Notes: generated from the letters alone by a model not told the origin. A stretch of DNA of 23,852 nucleotides from Negativicutes bacterium (GCA_009930275.1 RZYP01000023.1:1-23852), one strand, 5' to 3'. Positions 1 through 10,464 are shown, counted from the stretch's first letter. Made by a program: numbers and translations.

Positions 1-67
1 TAATAGGATTCGAACCTACGACCCTCTCATTACGAATGAGATGCTCTACCAGCTGAGCTATAGTAGC
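1..67 (-). tRNA. tRNA-Thr (anticodon CGT), 3' end cut by window edge
   Basis: Reading the minus strand, a tRNA cloverleaf is visible. The 5' acceptor strand GCTACTA is at 67-61, followed by TA and a D-arm GCTC-AGCTGGTA-GAGC. The anticodon stem TCTCA/TGAGA encloses the 7-nt loop TTCGTAA at 36-30, so the anticodon is CGT and the decoded codon is ACG (threonine). The T-arm is GTAGG-TTCGAAT-CCTAT with one G-T pair. Only the first two bases of the 3' acceptor strand (TA) lie inside the window. The remaining acceptor bases and the CCA end are outside. Confidence 0.93.
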
Positions 68-82
68 AATGGTAACAGTGAT

Positions 83-111
83 ATTTTACCACTACTTAGC
101 CTGCTTGACAA
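83..111 (-). promoter_or_regulatory. Sigma-70-type promoter for tRNA-Thr
   Basis: On the minus strand a -35 box TTGTCA (111-106) and a -10 box TAAAAT (88-83) each match the consensus at five of six positions and are separated by exactly 17 bp. Transcription would start near 76, about nine bases before the tRNA 5' end at 67. This is the spacing expected for a dedicated tRNA promoter. Just downstream, TGGTAA/TTACCA (90-70) can pair as a small hairpin. Confidence 0.7.
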
Positions 112-138
112 GATACGGCTTAAATGCAACCCTTGTGC

Positions 139-420
139 CTACTCGTGAAGTATATCCGCATATTCTTCCTTGTTTCGCATCATTTCTTTCTTGGCAAAGG
201 GACAAAGCGGGACGACTTTTTTATTTTCTTCCCTTGCCAATTCAACAAGCTTTTGCAGCAGTTGTTTTCCTACATTTTGCCCTCTGAGCTCTTCTGCTAC
301 AGAAGTATGTTCGATTATGATTATATCTTCGCCTGCATAAACAAATGTCATTTCCGCTAAGGGTGCTTTTTCCGAATCACCGACATAAAAACTTTTTTCC
401 GCTCGTTTGATAGTAAGCAA
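139..420 (-). CDS. Small GNAT-family N-acetyltransferase (YidJ/COG2388-like)
   Basis: A 93-residue protein resembling the short GNAT-like family that lacks the full acetyltransferase fold extension. Visible hallmarks are a central acetyl-CoA pyrophosphate-binding stretch, EELRGQNVGKQLLQKLVE, and a C-terminal VVPLCPFAKKEM...EEYADIL block typical of the family. Substrate is unknown. I start it at TTG 420-418 because GGGAGGG lies 6 nt upstream. An earlier TTG at 450 would put that Shine-Dalgarno inside the gene. The reading frame begins 30 bp after the stop of the EAL-domain gene, so the two are probably cotranscribed. No terminator is evident between this gene and the tRNA-Thr promoter. The family is confident; the biochemical role is not. 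Confidence 0.82.
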   Translation of the reverse strand: MLTIKRAEKSFYVGDSEKAPLAEMTFVYAGEDIIIIEHTSVAEELRGQNVGKQLLQKLVELAREENKKVVPLCPFAKKEMMRNKEEYADILHE

Positions 421-450
421 CTTTATCCCTCCCGATAAAAGTAGTCCCAA

Positions 451-3249
451 CTAAGATTTATTTTGTAGAAATTCTATAGCCGCCTGTTCATCTAACGGCC
501 TGCTAATCAGATATCCCTGAATTTTGTCGCAGCCATAATCCATTAAATATTGTTTTTGCGTTTCATGCTCCACGCCTTCAGCAACTACGCAATGCCCCAT
601 TTTATGCGCCATGGAAATAATGTCGCTGGTTACCGCTTTTTCCGGCTGAATTTCCAACAACTCATCAATGAAATATTTGTCGATTTTCAGACAATTGACA
701 TTTAACTCTCTTTCCTTCGCGATGGAGGAATATCCTGTTCCAAAATCATCAATGGCTGTGTGAATACCGGCTTCTTTAAGCTTGCCAATAATGCTGTTGA
801 TTTCTTCATAATTCGCAGAGAATACCGACTCCGTGAGTTCCAGCCCTATGTTCTGAGGGCTAACCTGCATTTCATTTATTGTTTTAAACAGATTGTCAGC
901 AAAATCATCCCGCAACATTTGAATGGTTGAGACGTTAATCGAAACATTTATCGTGCCGTATCCCTTTTCCTGAAGCTTGTTAAGAAATAGGAAGGCCTGC
1001 TTCATAATCTCTTGGCCAAGCGGTACTATGAGTCTGGTTTTCTCAGCGATTGAAATAAATTCCAAAGGCGGGACCATGCCAAGCTTGTCACTCCTTAGTC
1101 TGGCTAAGGCCTCAAAGCCGCAAATACTATTTGATTTAAGGTCAAGAATAGGCTGGTACTGCAAGAACAACCTGCCATTATTCTCACCATCGGCAATTTG
1201 CGCAAGTTCATGTTTTATATCTTCCTCACGCATTACCTGCACTTCCATGTCAGCATCATAAAAACAAATGTTAAAGTCTTTGTCATTTAAATCAAGTGCT
1301 TTTTCAGAGGCAATCAAAACCTTTTTCAAAAGCAAGTCTGCGTTCAGATTCTCCTCCGGTGCAAATTCGATTGTCCCTATTGCACAGCTGCCTTTTTCAG
1401 GTTTCAATACCGACTCTAATGTGTAAGCCAGGTCTTTGCAAAACATATGCAGTTCATTTTTATCCTTGTATTCCTTCAGATAGAAAACAAATCGATCTGC
1501 GTAAGTATTAAATAACAAGTGATTATTAGTACAATAGCGGCTAAGCATATCCGCCGTTTTCTTAATCAAGGCCTGTGTGTAATTGAACCCATAGGCTTTT
1601 GTTATTGCTTGCAGCGGGCTCATATTTATACATACAAGCGCTCTTTTGTTTATGAACCCTTTCCTGGCATCAAGAAGCAATAGGTTCTCTAAATAATAGC
1701 GGTTATATAAACCAGTCCACCTGTCGTGCTCATTATTATATACAAGTAAGTTTTCATATTTTTTCCGTTTTGATATATCGAAGACAATTCCCTCTAAAGC
1801 TATTACTTGCCCATGTTCGTCAAAAATCCCCTCTCCCATTTCGATGACCCATTTTTTCTCGCCACTGGCAGTTATAATTTCATATTCATGCCTGAACGGT
1901 AATCGTTGGGCAAGGACTCGCACCCATTCTTTACTTAGAGTCTCGCGGTATTCAGGAGTGATTAAATCGTTAAAAGACAGTTCTTTATTGTTCAACAGGC
2001 TTTCCGGCGCATATCCCGTTAGCCCATAACAGCCCCCGGATACATATTGCATCGTCCAATCACTATCATAATTACACCTGTAAGCCAAACCAGGAAGGTT
2101 AGCAAGGAGAACCGATTTACTGCGTTCGCTTTCTGTTAACGAGTCCTCAGTTGCCTTGCGCAACGATATGTCCTCAAGCAAGCATATGTGCATTGAATGT
2201 TTATCGGGAAGGCCTTGCAAATGAGATACCTTCATATTTGTCCAGACAATTGACCCATCCGGCTTTAAAAACCGTTTTTCCATTGAATAGGCATTTATTT
2301 TGTTGCTTTTGAATTGTTCAAAATTATCAAGATCGGTCTTAAGGTCTTCGGGATGAGTTATCTCCGTCCATTGAATATTATCTAGTTCCTGACTCTTCCT
2401 GCCCGTAATTTGTTCGAACATCGGATTAATACTAAAATGTTCAAATTCTGACCTTAATGCAAAGTTTTTATCGTTTAAAATCGCAATGCCAATAGGAGCC
2501 TGATTGAACACGCTGCGATACAAAGCTTCGCTATATGACAATTTCTTGCTGATTTCTTTGAGAGTTAAATTCTGCTTCCAAGTATAGAGCAATGCAAAGA
2601 AAAGCAAGAGAGCACATAAGACAATAATCAAATCAGGAATCATCCGCTGCCACAAGTTTGCGTACCATTCCGATGCTGCATAGTCGAGTCCCAGAACAGC
2701 AATTACTCTACCGTCCGCCGGATCTTTAATCGGCACCAATGCGCTGATCCAAGTACCCCATCGGTCCGTTGCAGGCTCACTTAGAATCGTCTTGCCCGAT
2801 TTAAATGGTTCCCAAGTCTCATCGTCCGCTTCTTCATAGACTTGACCAGGCGGTGAGTAATCCAGAGATTCCGGCGATTCCGAATCTATCAGAAAAACAA
2901 TTTTTCCATCTTGTTCACCCATAAGGTAGGCAAATTCGATAGGGTTCTTTGAACCCACCAAACGCGTCAGACTAAGCTTAGTCATATTATATTCAGGCTT
3001 TGCCAAATCTTCTGCGCCGCCGGACAATGCGGCTATTTGCTGATGCTGCAAAAGTGTTTCCAACGATTGGGCCAGCATAATAGCTTTTGTCGAAGCTTCG
3101 TCATTGTACCTGTTCCAGGCAAAACGTAAATAAAGCCCGCTCAACGCAAAAACAATCAAAGTAAAGAGGATTACAAAAGGCTTGCCATACTTGCTTCCCA
3201 GCAAGCCAGCAGAAGGCGTTTCTGTTGTTTTTGCATCGCGAATGGTCAC
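451..3249 (-). CDS. Membrane c-di-GMP phosphodiesterase: sensor-PAS-PAS-degenerate GGDEF-EAL
   Basis: A 932-residue inner-membrane signalling protein. TM1 is near residues 24-44 and TM2 near 204-223, enclosing an extracytoplasmic Cache/PAS-like sensor. Two cytoplasmic PAS domains follow (about 240-365 and 375-495), then a GGDEF-like domain (about 500-665) and an EAL domain (about 685-930). The GGDEF signature is replaced by ADRF around 584-587, so cyclase activity is not expected. The EAL domain keeps the expected metal and catalytic residues: E713 of EAL, N772 (INVS), E807 (LTES), D834-D835 (DDFGTGYS), K855 (LKIDK), E891 (AEGVE) and Q911. It is therefore predicted to hydrolyse c-di-GMP, perhaps tuned by the dead GGDEF domain. 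The start is GTG 3249-3247, five bases after GAGGTG. It lies 78 bp downstream of hsdR with no clear terminator between them. Confidence 0.92.
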   Translation of the reverse strand: MTIRDAKTTETPSAGLLGSKYGKPFVILFTLIVFALSGLYLRFAWNRYNDEASTKAIMLAQSLETLLQHQQIAALSGGAEDLAKPEYNMTKLSLTRLVGSKNPIEFAYLMGEQDGKIVFLIDSESPESLDYSPPGQVYEEADDETWEPFKSGKTILSEPATDRWGTWISALVPIKDPADGRVIAVLGLDYAASEWYANLWQRMIPDLIIVLCALLLFFALLYTWKQNLTLKEISKKLSYSEALYRSVFNQAPIGIAILNDKNFALRSEFEHFSINPMFEQITGRKSQELDNIQWTEITHPEDLKTDLDNFEQFKSNKINAYSMEKRFLKPDGSIVWTNMKVSHLQGLPDKHSMHICLLEDISLRKATEDSLTESERSKSVLLANLPGLAYRCNYDSDWTMQYVSGGCYGLTGYAPESLLNNKELSFNDLITPEYRETLSKEWVRVLAQRLPFRHEYEIITASGEKKWVIEMGEGIFDEHGQVIALEGIVFDISKRKKYENLLVYNNEHDRWTGLYNRYYLENLLLLDARKGFINKRALVCINMSPLQAITKAYGFNYTQALIKKTADMLSRYCTNNHLLFNTYADRFVFYLKEYKDKNELHMFCKDLAYTLESVLKPEKGSCAIGTIEFAPEENLNADLLLKKVLIASEKALDLNDKDFNICFYDADMEVQVMREEDIKHELAQIADGENNGRLFLQYQPILDLKSNSICGFEALARLRSDKLGMVPPLEFISIAEKTRLIVPLGQEIMKQAFLFLNKLQEKGYGTINVSINVSTIQMLRDDFADNLFKTINEMQVSPQNIGLELTESVFSANYEEINSIIGKLKEAGIHTAIDDFGTGYSSIAKERELNVNCLKIDKYFIDELLEIQPEKAVTSDIISMAHKMGHCVVAEGVEHETQKQYLMDYGCDKIQGYLISRPLDEQAAIEFLQNKS

Positions 3250-3327
3250 ATTGTCACCTCTTTACAATAATAATTGTTCGTCCATTTCTATTATCAAGCA
3301 AACAAGCTTTTCGCAATTATCGCAGTA

Positions 3328-6300
3328 TCATGCCAATCCCAGATACTTTTCAAAAAAAATCTGTAACTTTTGAATAACGCCTTGCTTCTTAGTTGTTCTT
3401 GCGCCAGAAGCAAAACGCGATACCGGCGGCATAATCTTGTCGATATCTGTACCCGTCGTCCTGAGCGAGCCATCACGGAACGAATTATCGATAAACTTTC
3501 TCGTCTCTTCCGGTTTCAGCTTTTCCTTCGCAATCAGATTGGCAATATCGGACTCTTTTTGTTCGCTGACGAACCTGCGCCAGTCTTCATCGACTTCCGT
3601 AGAAGCGTTTATAGTTTTAATAAAGTTCTCGATTAGTTCCTTTTTACTTCTAAGCTGAATACTGGAATTAATCGCCTTATCAATAGTTACAAGAATGTTT
3701 TTGTCCTTGCAATTGGAAGCATGGTACTTTGCCACAAGCATCATAATGTAGTCGATATTAATTTCAACCTGCCTGATGAGCTCCATTTCGAATACTAAGT
3801 CAGCATTAATATTCTCCTTGTCACCTTTCTTCTCTTTAGTGAACTCTTGATACAGGTCTATATATACGCCCTGATAATCCTGCATATCCCTGACCGAAAG
3901 AATTTCATTACCTGCAAAGTTATCAAAAGCGGTCAAGATATTCTTAAGCCTCAGAATAGCACCAAAAAGAGAAATAAATTTCTTCTGGTTCTGTTCACCG
4001 ATGATGGCTTGTCCCAGTGGGAATTGCTGCATGAGTTCGTCAATGAGTTCTACATAGCCCTTGTGATGTTCTCCTTCTTCATCATACCCACGATAATAAG
4101 CTTCGTAATTCTTTAATAGCACTATGCTGCTGGCATCCTTGTCACCGAATAAGGCTATCGCTTCATCAGTTTGTTTTTGCAAATCGCGGAAGCAAACAAT
4201 ATTACCAAAGGTTTTTACTGAATTCAAGATACGGTTTGTGCGCGAAAAAGCTTGAATCAAGCCATGCTGTTTCAGATTCTTGTCAACCCAGAGAGTATTC
4301 AGAGTTGTTGCATCAAACCCGGTCAAGAACATATTAACAACTATAAGCAAATCAACTTCCCTATTTTTAACCCGTAGGGATAAGTCTTTGTAGTAATTCT
4401 GGAACTTATCCGCCGACGTATCATAATTGACGCTGAAGGTTGCATTATAATCGGCAATTGCCGCTTCCAGGAAGTCCCGGGAAGTTTTGTCAAGACTGGC
4501 TGTATCAAAACCCTCTTCAGGCAGTGCGTCCTCCGGGTCGTTTTCATTAGTGCTGAAGCTAAATATGGTTGCGATGATCAGTTTGCGCTTACGCTCCGCA
4601 AGCTTTTTCTTAAATTCACTGTAATATTCCATAGCCATCGGTATAGAACTGACAGCAAAGATAGAATTGAAGCCTGCTACCCTCTGGCCTTTGAGTGAAT
4701 AAAAATGATTGCGCTTGGTCTTTTGGTCAAAATGATCAAGTACATAGTCAACAACCTTACTAATACGTTCAGGTGCGTTCATGGCTTTTTCGACATCAAT
4801 TGCCCTTATCTGCCTGTCCTGTACTATTTCTTTTTCTTTGACGGTATTAACATAATCGATACGGAAGGGCAGGACATTGGCATCATTGATAGCATCAACA
4901 ATCGTATAAGTGTGCAGTTTATCGCCGAAAGCCTGCGGCGTAGTTTTGAGCAGAGGGTTGCCGCCATTTGAAGCGTTTGCGGCAAAAATAGGCGTTCCCG
5001 TAAAACCAAACAAGTGGTAATTTTTGAAAGTCTTCACAATTTTTGTGTGCATATCGCCGAACTGGGAGCGGTGGCACTCATCAAAGATGATGACGATGTG
5101 CTGTTTGAAAACATTGTGCCCCTTGTTCTTTGTGATGAATACGTCCAGTTTTTGAATGGTCGTGATGATAATATTGGCATTGGGATCTTCCAGCTGCCTT
5201 TGCAGTATTCTGGTAGAGGTATTGCTGTTAGCCGCTCCTTTTTCAAAGCGGTCGTATTCCTTCATCGTCTGGTAATCCAGGTCCTTGCGGTCTACCACAA
5301 AAAGAACTTTATCGATATACGGCATGGCTGTGGCAATTTGTGCCGTTTTGAAAGAAGTAAGCGTTTTGCCGCTGCCGGTCGTATGCCAGATATAGCCGCC
5401 TGCCTCCACCGTGCCGGTTTTCTTGTAGTTGGTCGCAATCTCAATCCGCGAAAGGATGCGCTCAGTCGCCGCTATCTGGTAGGGGCGCATCACAAGCAGA
5501 AGATCCTCTGCAGTAAATACGCAGTATTTCGTCAGCACGTTCAAAAGCGTATGCTTGGACAAAAAGGTCTTGGTAAAGTCAACAAGGTCGGCAATTGTTT
5601 TGTTGTTGCCGTCTGCCCAAAAAGAAGTGAATTCAAAGCTGTTGCTCGTCTTTTTGCTCCGCTGCCGCTCGCCGGCGCCCATTTCCTTCACATGGCTGCT
5701 GCGGGTCGTATTTGAATAGTACTTTGTATGTGTTCCATTGGAGATGACAAAAATCTGAACATACTCATAAAGGCCGCTTGCCGCCCAAAAACTATCCCGT
5801 TGATAGCGTCTGATCTGGTTGAACGCTTCACGGATGGCAACCCCTCTGCGCTTCAGTTCTACATGAACAAGCGGTAAACCGTTCACAAGCAAAGTAACAT
5901 CGTAGCGGGTGTCATGAGTACCTTCAGATTCTTCATACTGGTTAATCACCTGCAGACGGTTATTATGAATGTGCTTTTTATCTATCAGGTAGATGTTTTT
6001 CGTGGTGCCGTCGTCACGTCGCAGATTCTGGACATGGTCATCCTGAATCCTGCGGGTCTTTTCTACTATGCTGTCATTGGCACTGGCAATATTTTCGTGG
6101 AAAAACCTTGCCCACTCAGCATCGGAAAAGGCATAGTTATTGAGCGCTTCGAGCTGCCTGCGGATGTTAGCTACCAGCGCCGCTTCGCTGTTTATCGGCA
6201 AATATTCATACCCCTGGGAGGCAAGCAGGTTTATGAACTCCCGCTCCAGTGCGGCCTCGCTTTGGTAAGCCTCCGAGCGGGTACTATATTCCGGTACATA

Positions 6301-6357
6301 TTCAGCGACAACGGTGCTTTCATTTGTTGAAGCCACAATATTGTAGGTAACGCTCAT
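3328..6357 (-). CDS. hsdR: Type I restriction enzyme R subunit (HsdR), EcoR124I/type IC-like
   Basis: A 1009-residue translocase-nuclease that cleaves DNA when bound to the HsdM/HsdS complex at unmethylated sites. The N-terminal PD-(D/E)XK nuclease core is D153 followed by E167-L-K169 (HVELK). This is offset by only two from the D151/E165/K167 I recall for EcoR124I. The superfamily 2 helicase follows, with Walker A HTTGSGKT (325-332), Walker B DECH (426-429), motif III FTGTP, and a C-terminal lobe with MFLTGFD and QAFSRTNR. The C-terminus is the HsdM-interacting helical region. ATG 6357-6355 overlaps the hsdS TGA as ATGA, so translation is probably coupled. The length is normal for the family and no disabling change is seen. 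Confidence 0.96.
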   Translation of the reverse strand: MSVTYNIVASTNESTVVAEYVPEYSTRSEAYQSEAALEREFINLLASQGYEYLPINSEAALVANIRRQLEALNNYAFSDAEWARFFHENIASANDSIVEKTRRIQDDHVQNLRRDDGTTKNIYLIDKKHIHNNRLQVINQYEESEGTHDTRYDVTLLVNGLPLVHVELKRRGVAIREAFNQIRRYQRDSFWAASGLYEYVQIFVISNGTHTKYYSNTTRSSHVKEMGAGERQRSKKTSNSFEFTSFWADGNNKTIADLVDFTKTFLSKHTLLNVLTKYCVFTAEDLLLVMRPYQIAATERILSRIEIATNYKKTGTVEAGGYIWHTTGSGKTLTSFKTAQIATAMPYIDKVLFVVDRKDLDYQTMKEYDRFEKGAANSNTSTRILQRQLEDPNANIIITTIQKLDVFITKNKGHNVFKQHIVIIFDECHRSQFGDMHTKIVKTFKNYHLFGFTGTPIFAANASNGGNPLLKTTPQAFGDKLHTYTIVDAINDANVLPFRIDYVNTVKEKEIVQDRQIRAIDVEKAMNAPERISKVVDYVLDHFDQKTKRNHFYSLKGQRVAGFNSIFAVSSIPMAMEYYSEFKKKLAERKRKLIIATIFSFSTNENDPEDALPEEGFDTASLDKTSRDFLEAAIADYNATFSVNYDTSADKFQNYYKDLSLRVKNREVDLLIVVNMFLTGFDATTLNTLWVDKNLKQHGLIQAFSRTNRILNSVKTFGNIVCFRDLQKQTDEAIALFGDKDASSIVLLKNYEAYYRGYDEEGEHHKGYVELIDELMQQFPLGQAIIGEQNQKKFISLFGAILRLKNILTAFDNFAGNEILSVRDMQDYQGVYIDLYQEFTKEKKGDKENINADLVFEMELIRQVEINIDYIMMLVAKYHASNCKDKNILVTIDKAINSSIQLRSKKELIENFIKTINASTEVDEDWRRFVSEQKESDIANLIAKEKLKPEETRKFIDNSFRDGSLRTTGTDIDKIMPPVSRFASGARTTKKQGVIQKLQIFFEKYLGLA

Positions 6358-6883
6358 ACAGTCATCTCCTTAAAGGTTAATAACTTGTCACGATAATATT
6401 CGTATTGCTTGCGCCTTGCTTCGATTTCAGCCGGCAGACCGCTGGCAAGATCGTTGCAGAGAGCATCAAAGCGGTCAAGGATAGTGATGATACGCTCCTG
6501 TTCTGGGAGCGGTGGAACAGGGACTATAAGTTTTCCCAGTTTGGCAACCGAAAGTCCCGGTTGCGCCCCTGCTGTTTTGTACTGATTCAAATCCATAAAA
6601 ACTAGTAAATAATATAAAAACCGAGGGATATAGTTGTTTCTATGCGTTACCACTACAGCATGTTCCGTAGCGTAATAATTTCCTTCTGCATAGCAAACAT
6701 TTCCGCACAAGGCACCTTGGCGCCCTATCAATGGTGAATCTTCAACACAATTAAAGATACTAACATAACCACGCAAACCATTACCGCCAAAGCAGGGATA
6801 GGGATGAGCACTATTTTGCGTGTCTGATATTTCAGTAGATGAAATTGATTTGCCTGCCTTCAAAAAACAGGCATCACCTAATG

Positions 6884-6887
<4 letters not shown>
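6354..6887 (-). CDS. hsdS: HsdS C-terminal half: second target-recognition domain and distal conserved region
   Basis: A 177-residue ORF holding the second half of a type I specificity subunit. It opens with [14 protein letters not shown], typical of the start of a target-recognition domain. TRD2 continues with [10 protein letters not shown] and [11 protein letters not shown]. It ends with the conserved [19 protein letters not shown] and the helix [17 protein letters not shown]. Its ATG 6887-6885 overlaps the TGA of the N-terminal half (ATGA). No Shine-Dalgarno precedes that ATG, so it would be made only by reinitiation or as part of a fused protein. Upstream in its own frame the sequence stays open (TDKTVQW-M) into the ACAG tract, showing that this is normally the C-terminal half of one gene. 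It overlaps hsdR by 4 nt. Confidence 0.92.
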
Positions 6888-7635
<748 letters not shown>

Positions 7636-7639
<4 letters not shown>

Positions 7640-8649
7640 TTTCTCTCACCGTCCTTTTCGAGCATCCGCTTTACCGCCATATCAAAATCCGAAGTTATTT
7701 TTTGCGTTTTGTCAAATTCGTCGTATTCTTCTTTGGCTTTTTGTTCAGCAAGTTTCTTAGTAATCCTGCCTTTGTCCTTTAGTATTTCATACTTGCGGAA
7801 GGCCAGAAATTCATTGATGCTTTGCGTGAATTCTTGCATAGTGAAGGTGTTTTCGCGTTCGATTAAATCCTCAATATAATCAAAATAACCTGTAACAGCT
7901 CTTTCCAACTGTCTTATCTGCTTTTCTTCCAGATAATTTTTGGCAATCGTTACATCTGACTTCAGGATGCGTCCTGCAGGTGCGTGTTTCCAGGTGGTTA
8001 GTCCCATGTTTTTTTGTGTGCGGTCAGCTTTTGCAGCAATAATTTCTGCCGCCGTTTGCCCCGTTATCGCATAGTGAAATTTGTTCTGAACCATGGCATA
8101 AAAATCATGCGTTACCTGGGCATCTTTATCATAATCTATGCTGCATTCAGCAAAAATATCGGTAATCTGCTGCCAGATACGTCTTTCGCTGGCACGAATC
8201 GAGCGAACCCTCTCCAGCAATTCGCGAAAATAATCTTTGCCAAAAGCAGTTTTGCCTTGTTTCAGACGCTCATCGTCAAGAGCAAAACCTTTGGTCATGT
8301 ATTCTTTCAATACCTTCGTAGCCCAGATGCGGAACTGCGTAGCACGACCTGAATTCACACGGTACCCCACGGAAATAATGGCATCTAAGTTGTAAAAATC
8401 AACTTTTCTTTTTACATTGCGTGAACCTTCTTGTTGAACTATTTCCATTTTGGAAACAGTTGAATCAACACTAAGTTCACCCTCTTCAAAAATATTGGCA
8501 AGATGTTTAGAGATAGCAGGTACCTCAACACCGAACAAATCTGCCATAGCCTTTTGCGTGAGCCAAATAGTCTCGTCTTTGATGATTGCATTAACGGTTA
8601 CATCCTCGGTAGGCACGTTATAGATTAAGAATTGAAATTCTTTGTTCAT
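7636..8649 (-). CDS. rhuM: RhuM-family protein embedded in the type I RM operon
   Basis: A 337-residue protein of the virulence RhuM family. The N-terminal third (about 15-60) reads as a helix-turn-helix-like element ([23 protein letters not shown]). It is followed by the family block [39 protein letters not shown] and LDDERL. The C-terminal part is rich in charged helices ([13 protein letters not shown]), suggesting a coiled coil. The biochemical function of RhuM is not established. Placement between hsdM and hsdS suggests a regulator or accessory factor of the system. ATG 8649-8647 overlaps the hsdM stop (ATGA), and its own TGA overlaps the hsdS TTG. No signal peptide is visible, so a cytoplasmic location is expected. 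Confidence 0.88.
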
Positions 8650-10214
8650 GCGCCCACCTCAATTTCCGCGATGATTTTATCGATTTCCTCCCGCAATAAC
8701 TGCTCTTTAGCCACAATTTGCGCAATCTCCGCATTAAGAGTAACAATATCAACTTTCTCACGTTTATCTTCCTGCTCGACATAAGTGCTGACTGAAAGAT
8801 TATAGTCCTGAGCGGCAATATCGGCATTAGGCACAAGTTTCGCAAAATAATCTTCACAATTTCGCTCAGCGTAGGCGGAAATTATTTTTTCAATATTAGC
8901 GGGTTTTAGCTTGTTATTGTTAGTAACCTTCACACACTCTTTAGACGCGTCAATGAAAAGCGTGTTGTTTTCATTCTTCGACTTCTTCATGACCATAATA
9001 CAGGTAGCGATGCTTGTTCCAAAAAATAGATTATCCGGAAGCTGGATCACACAGTCAATAAAGTTATTGTCAATCAGATATTTCCTAATCTTTTGCTCTG
9101 CACCGCCGCGGTACATAACCCCTGGGAAACAAACAATTGCTGCCGTGCCGTTGGTGGCCAGCCAGGAAAGGCTGTGCATAATAAACGCCAAATCTGCCTT
9201 GGACTTCGGTGCAAGGACGCCAGCCGGTGAAAAGCGTGGGTCGTTAATCAGGAGAGGATTGCTGTCGCCATCCCATCGGATAGAATATGGTGGATTGGAA
9301 ACAATCACCTCAAAAGGCTCATCATCCCAGTGAAGAGGATCTATCAAAGTATCACCGTGAACGATGTCAAATTTATCATAATCAATATCATGCAAAAACA
9401 TATTGATACGACAAAGATTGAAAGTAGTGATGTTTATTTCCTGCCCAAAGAAGCCCTGCCGGACGTTGTCTTTGCCCAATATCTTTGATGCATTCAAAAG
9501 TAAAGAACCTGAACCACAGGCAGGGTCATAAACCTTATTAACCTCTGTTTTACCAATAAGAGTCAAACGCGTCAGAAGTTCTGAGACTTCCTGCGGGGTG
9601 AAAAATTCGCCACCGCTTTTGCCTGCATTGGAAGCATACATACCCATCAAAAACTCGTAGGCATCGCCAAAAGCATCAATCGTATTATCCTTATAGTCAC
9701 CAAGCTTCATCTCACCTACGCCGTTCATCAGCTTGACTAATCTTTCGTTGCGTTTGGCGACGGTACCACCCAGCTTGTTGCTGTTTACATCCATATCGTC
9801 AAACAAACCTTTGAAATTGTCCTCACTGTTTGTTCCCTGTGCAGAGGCTTCAATATTCTTGAAAATCTTCTCCAGTGTCTCATTCAGATTTTCGTCACCT
9901 GCTGCGCTCTGACGCACATTTTCAAAAAGCTCGCTTGGCAATATGAAGAATCCTTTGGTAGCAACAAGGTCTTCCCGGGCCTGTGCTGCCTCAACATCGG
10001 AAAGCTTTAAGTAATTAAAGTTTTTAGCGCCGGCTTCACATTCCCCGGCGTTAACATAAGTTGTAAGGTTTTCTGAGATATAGCGGTAAAACAGCATGCC
10101 AAGGACATAATGCTTAAAATCCCAACCGTCTAAACTGCCTCGCAGGTCGTTGGCAATATTCCATATAGCGCGATGAACCTCCGCACGCTCTTGTTCTTTT
10201 CTGTTATCCGTCAT
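8646..10214 (-). CDS. hsdM: Type I DNA adenine methyltransferase M subunit (HsdM)
   Basis: A 522-residue N6-adenine methyltransferase subunit that pairs with HsdS to modify the recognition site and forms the core for HsdR. The N-terminal helical domain (about 10-160) includes LRGSLDGWDFKHYVLGMLFY. The AdoMet motif I region is YDPACGSGSLLLNA (229-242) and the catalytic motif IV is NPPY (307-310). GGEFFTPQEVSELL (201-214) is the usual HsdM block before motif I. The C-terminus is the HsdS-contacting coiled region. ATG 10214-10212 follows GAGGAGG by seven bases, the strongest ribosome binding site in the operon and its likely translational entry point. It overlaps rhuM by 4 nt. Confidence 0.96.
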   Translation of the reverse strand: MTDNRKEQERAEVHRAIWNIANDLRGSLDGWDFKHYVLGMLFYRYISENLTTYVNAGECEAGAKNFNYLKLSDVEAAQAREDLVATKGFFILPSELFENVRQSAAGDENLNETLEKIFKNIEASAQGTNSEDNFKGLFDDMDVNSNKLGGTVAKRNERLVKLMNGVGEMKLGDYKDNTIDAFGDAYEFLMGMYASNAGKSGGEFFTPQEVSELLTRLTLIGKTEVNKVYDPACGSGSLLLNASKILGKDNVRQGFFGQEINITTFNLCRINMFLHDIDYDKFDIVHGDTLIDPLHWDDEPFEVIVSNPPYSIRWDGDSNPLLINDPRFSPAGVLAPKSKADLAFIMHSLSWLATNGTAAIVCFPGVMYRGGAEQKIRKYLIDNNFIDCVIQLPDNLFFGTSIATCIMVMKKSKNENNTLFIDASKECVKVTNNNKLKPANIEKIISAYAERNCEDYFAKLVPNADIAAQDYNLSVSTYVEQEDKREKVDIVTLNAEIAQIVAKEQLLREEIDKIIAEIEVGA

Positions 10215-10247
10215 TAAACTGCCTCCTCATTGGTCATACATATGCAA

Positions 10248-10276
10248 ATTATTGCCGTCTAAAGCTGCTCGGCAAT
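10248..10276 (-). promoter_or_regulatory. Candidate hsd promoter overlapped by an inverted repeat
   Basis: On the minus strand TTGCCG (10275-10270) and AATAAT (10253-10248) lie 16 bp apart as possible -35 and -10 boxes, about 35 bp before the hsdM start. A perfect 7-bp inverted repeat ATTGCCG-N12-CGGCAAT occupies 10251-10276, so its arms overlap the -35 box and part of the -10 box. This is the geometry of a repressor operator, but no regulator is proven. Confidence 0.42.
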
Positions 10277-10464
10277 AAGCCTCTCACTTTTAAAATCCTT
10301 CCTTATCTTGAAGCATTAACTTTATTAATATTCTTCATTCATACCCATATTCCTGCTTATGCCATTGAGCTGTCCTTTTGGTAGTTATCAGCAAAATCGA
10401 TGTTATACCTTGTTATTTCGCCTTTCAGTTCCTACTTTTGTTCTTCTCTTAGAGCGTCCTTCGC

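Noticed and set aside
451..3249. Diguanylate cyclase activity
   Set aside because: The GGDEF signature is absent (ADRF), leaving only the EAL domain as catalytic.
1..3327. Genomic island integrated at tRNA-Thr
   Set aside because: No integrase is present, and I found no repeat of the tRNA 3' end within the window; the tRNA end itself is cut off.
5014..5715. A 233-codon open frame on the plus strand inside hsdR
   Set aside because: It is antisense to a well-conserved HsdR helicase region, has no family-like features, and is explained as a shadow frame.
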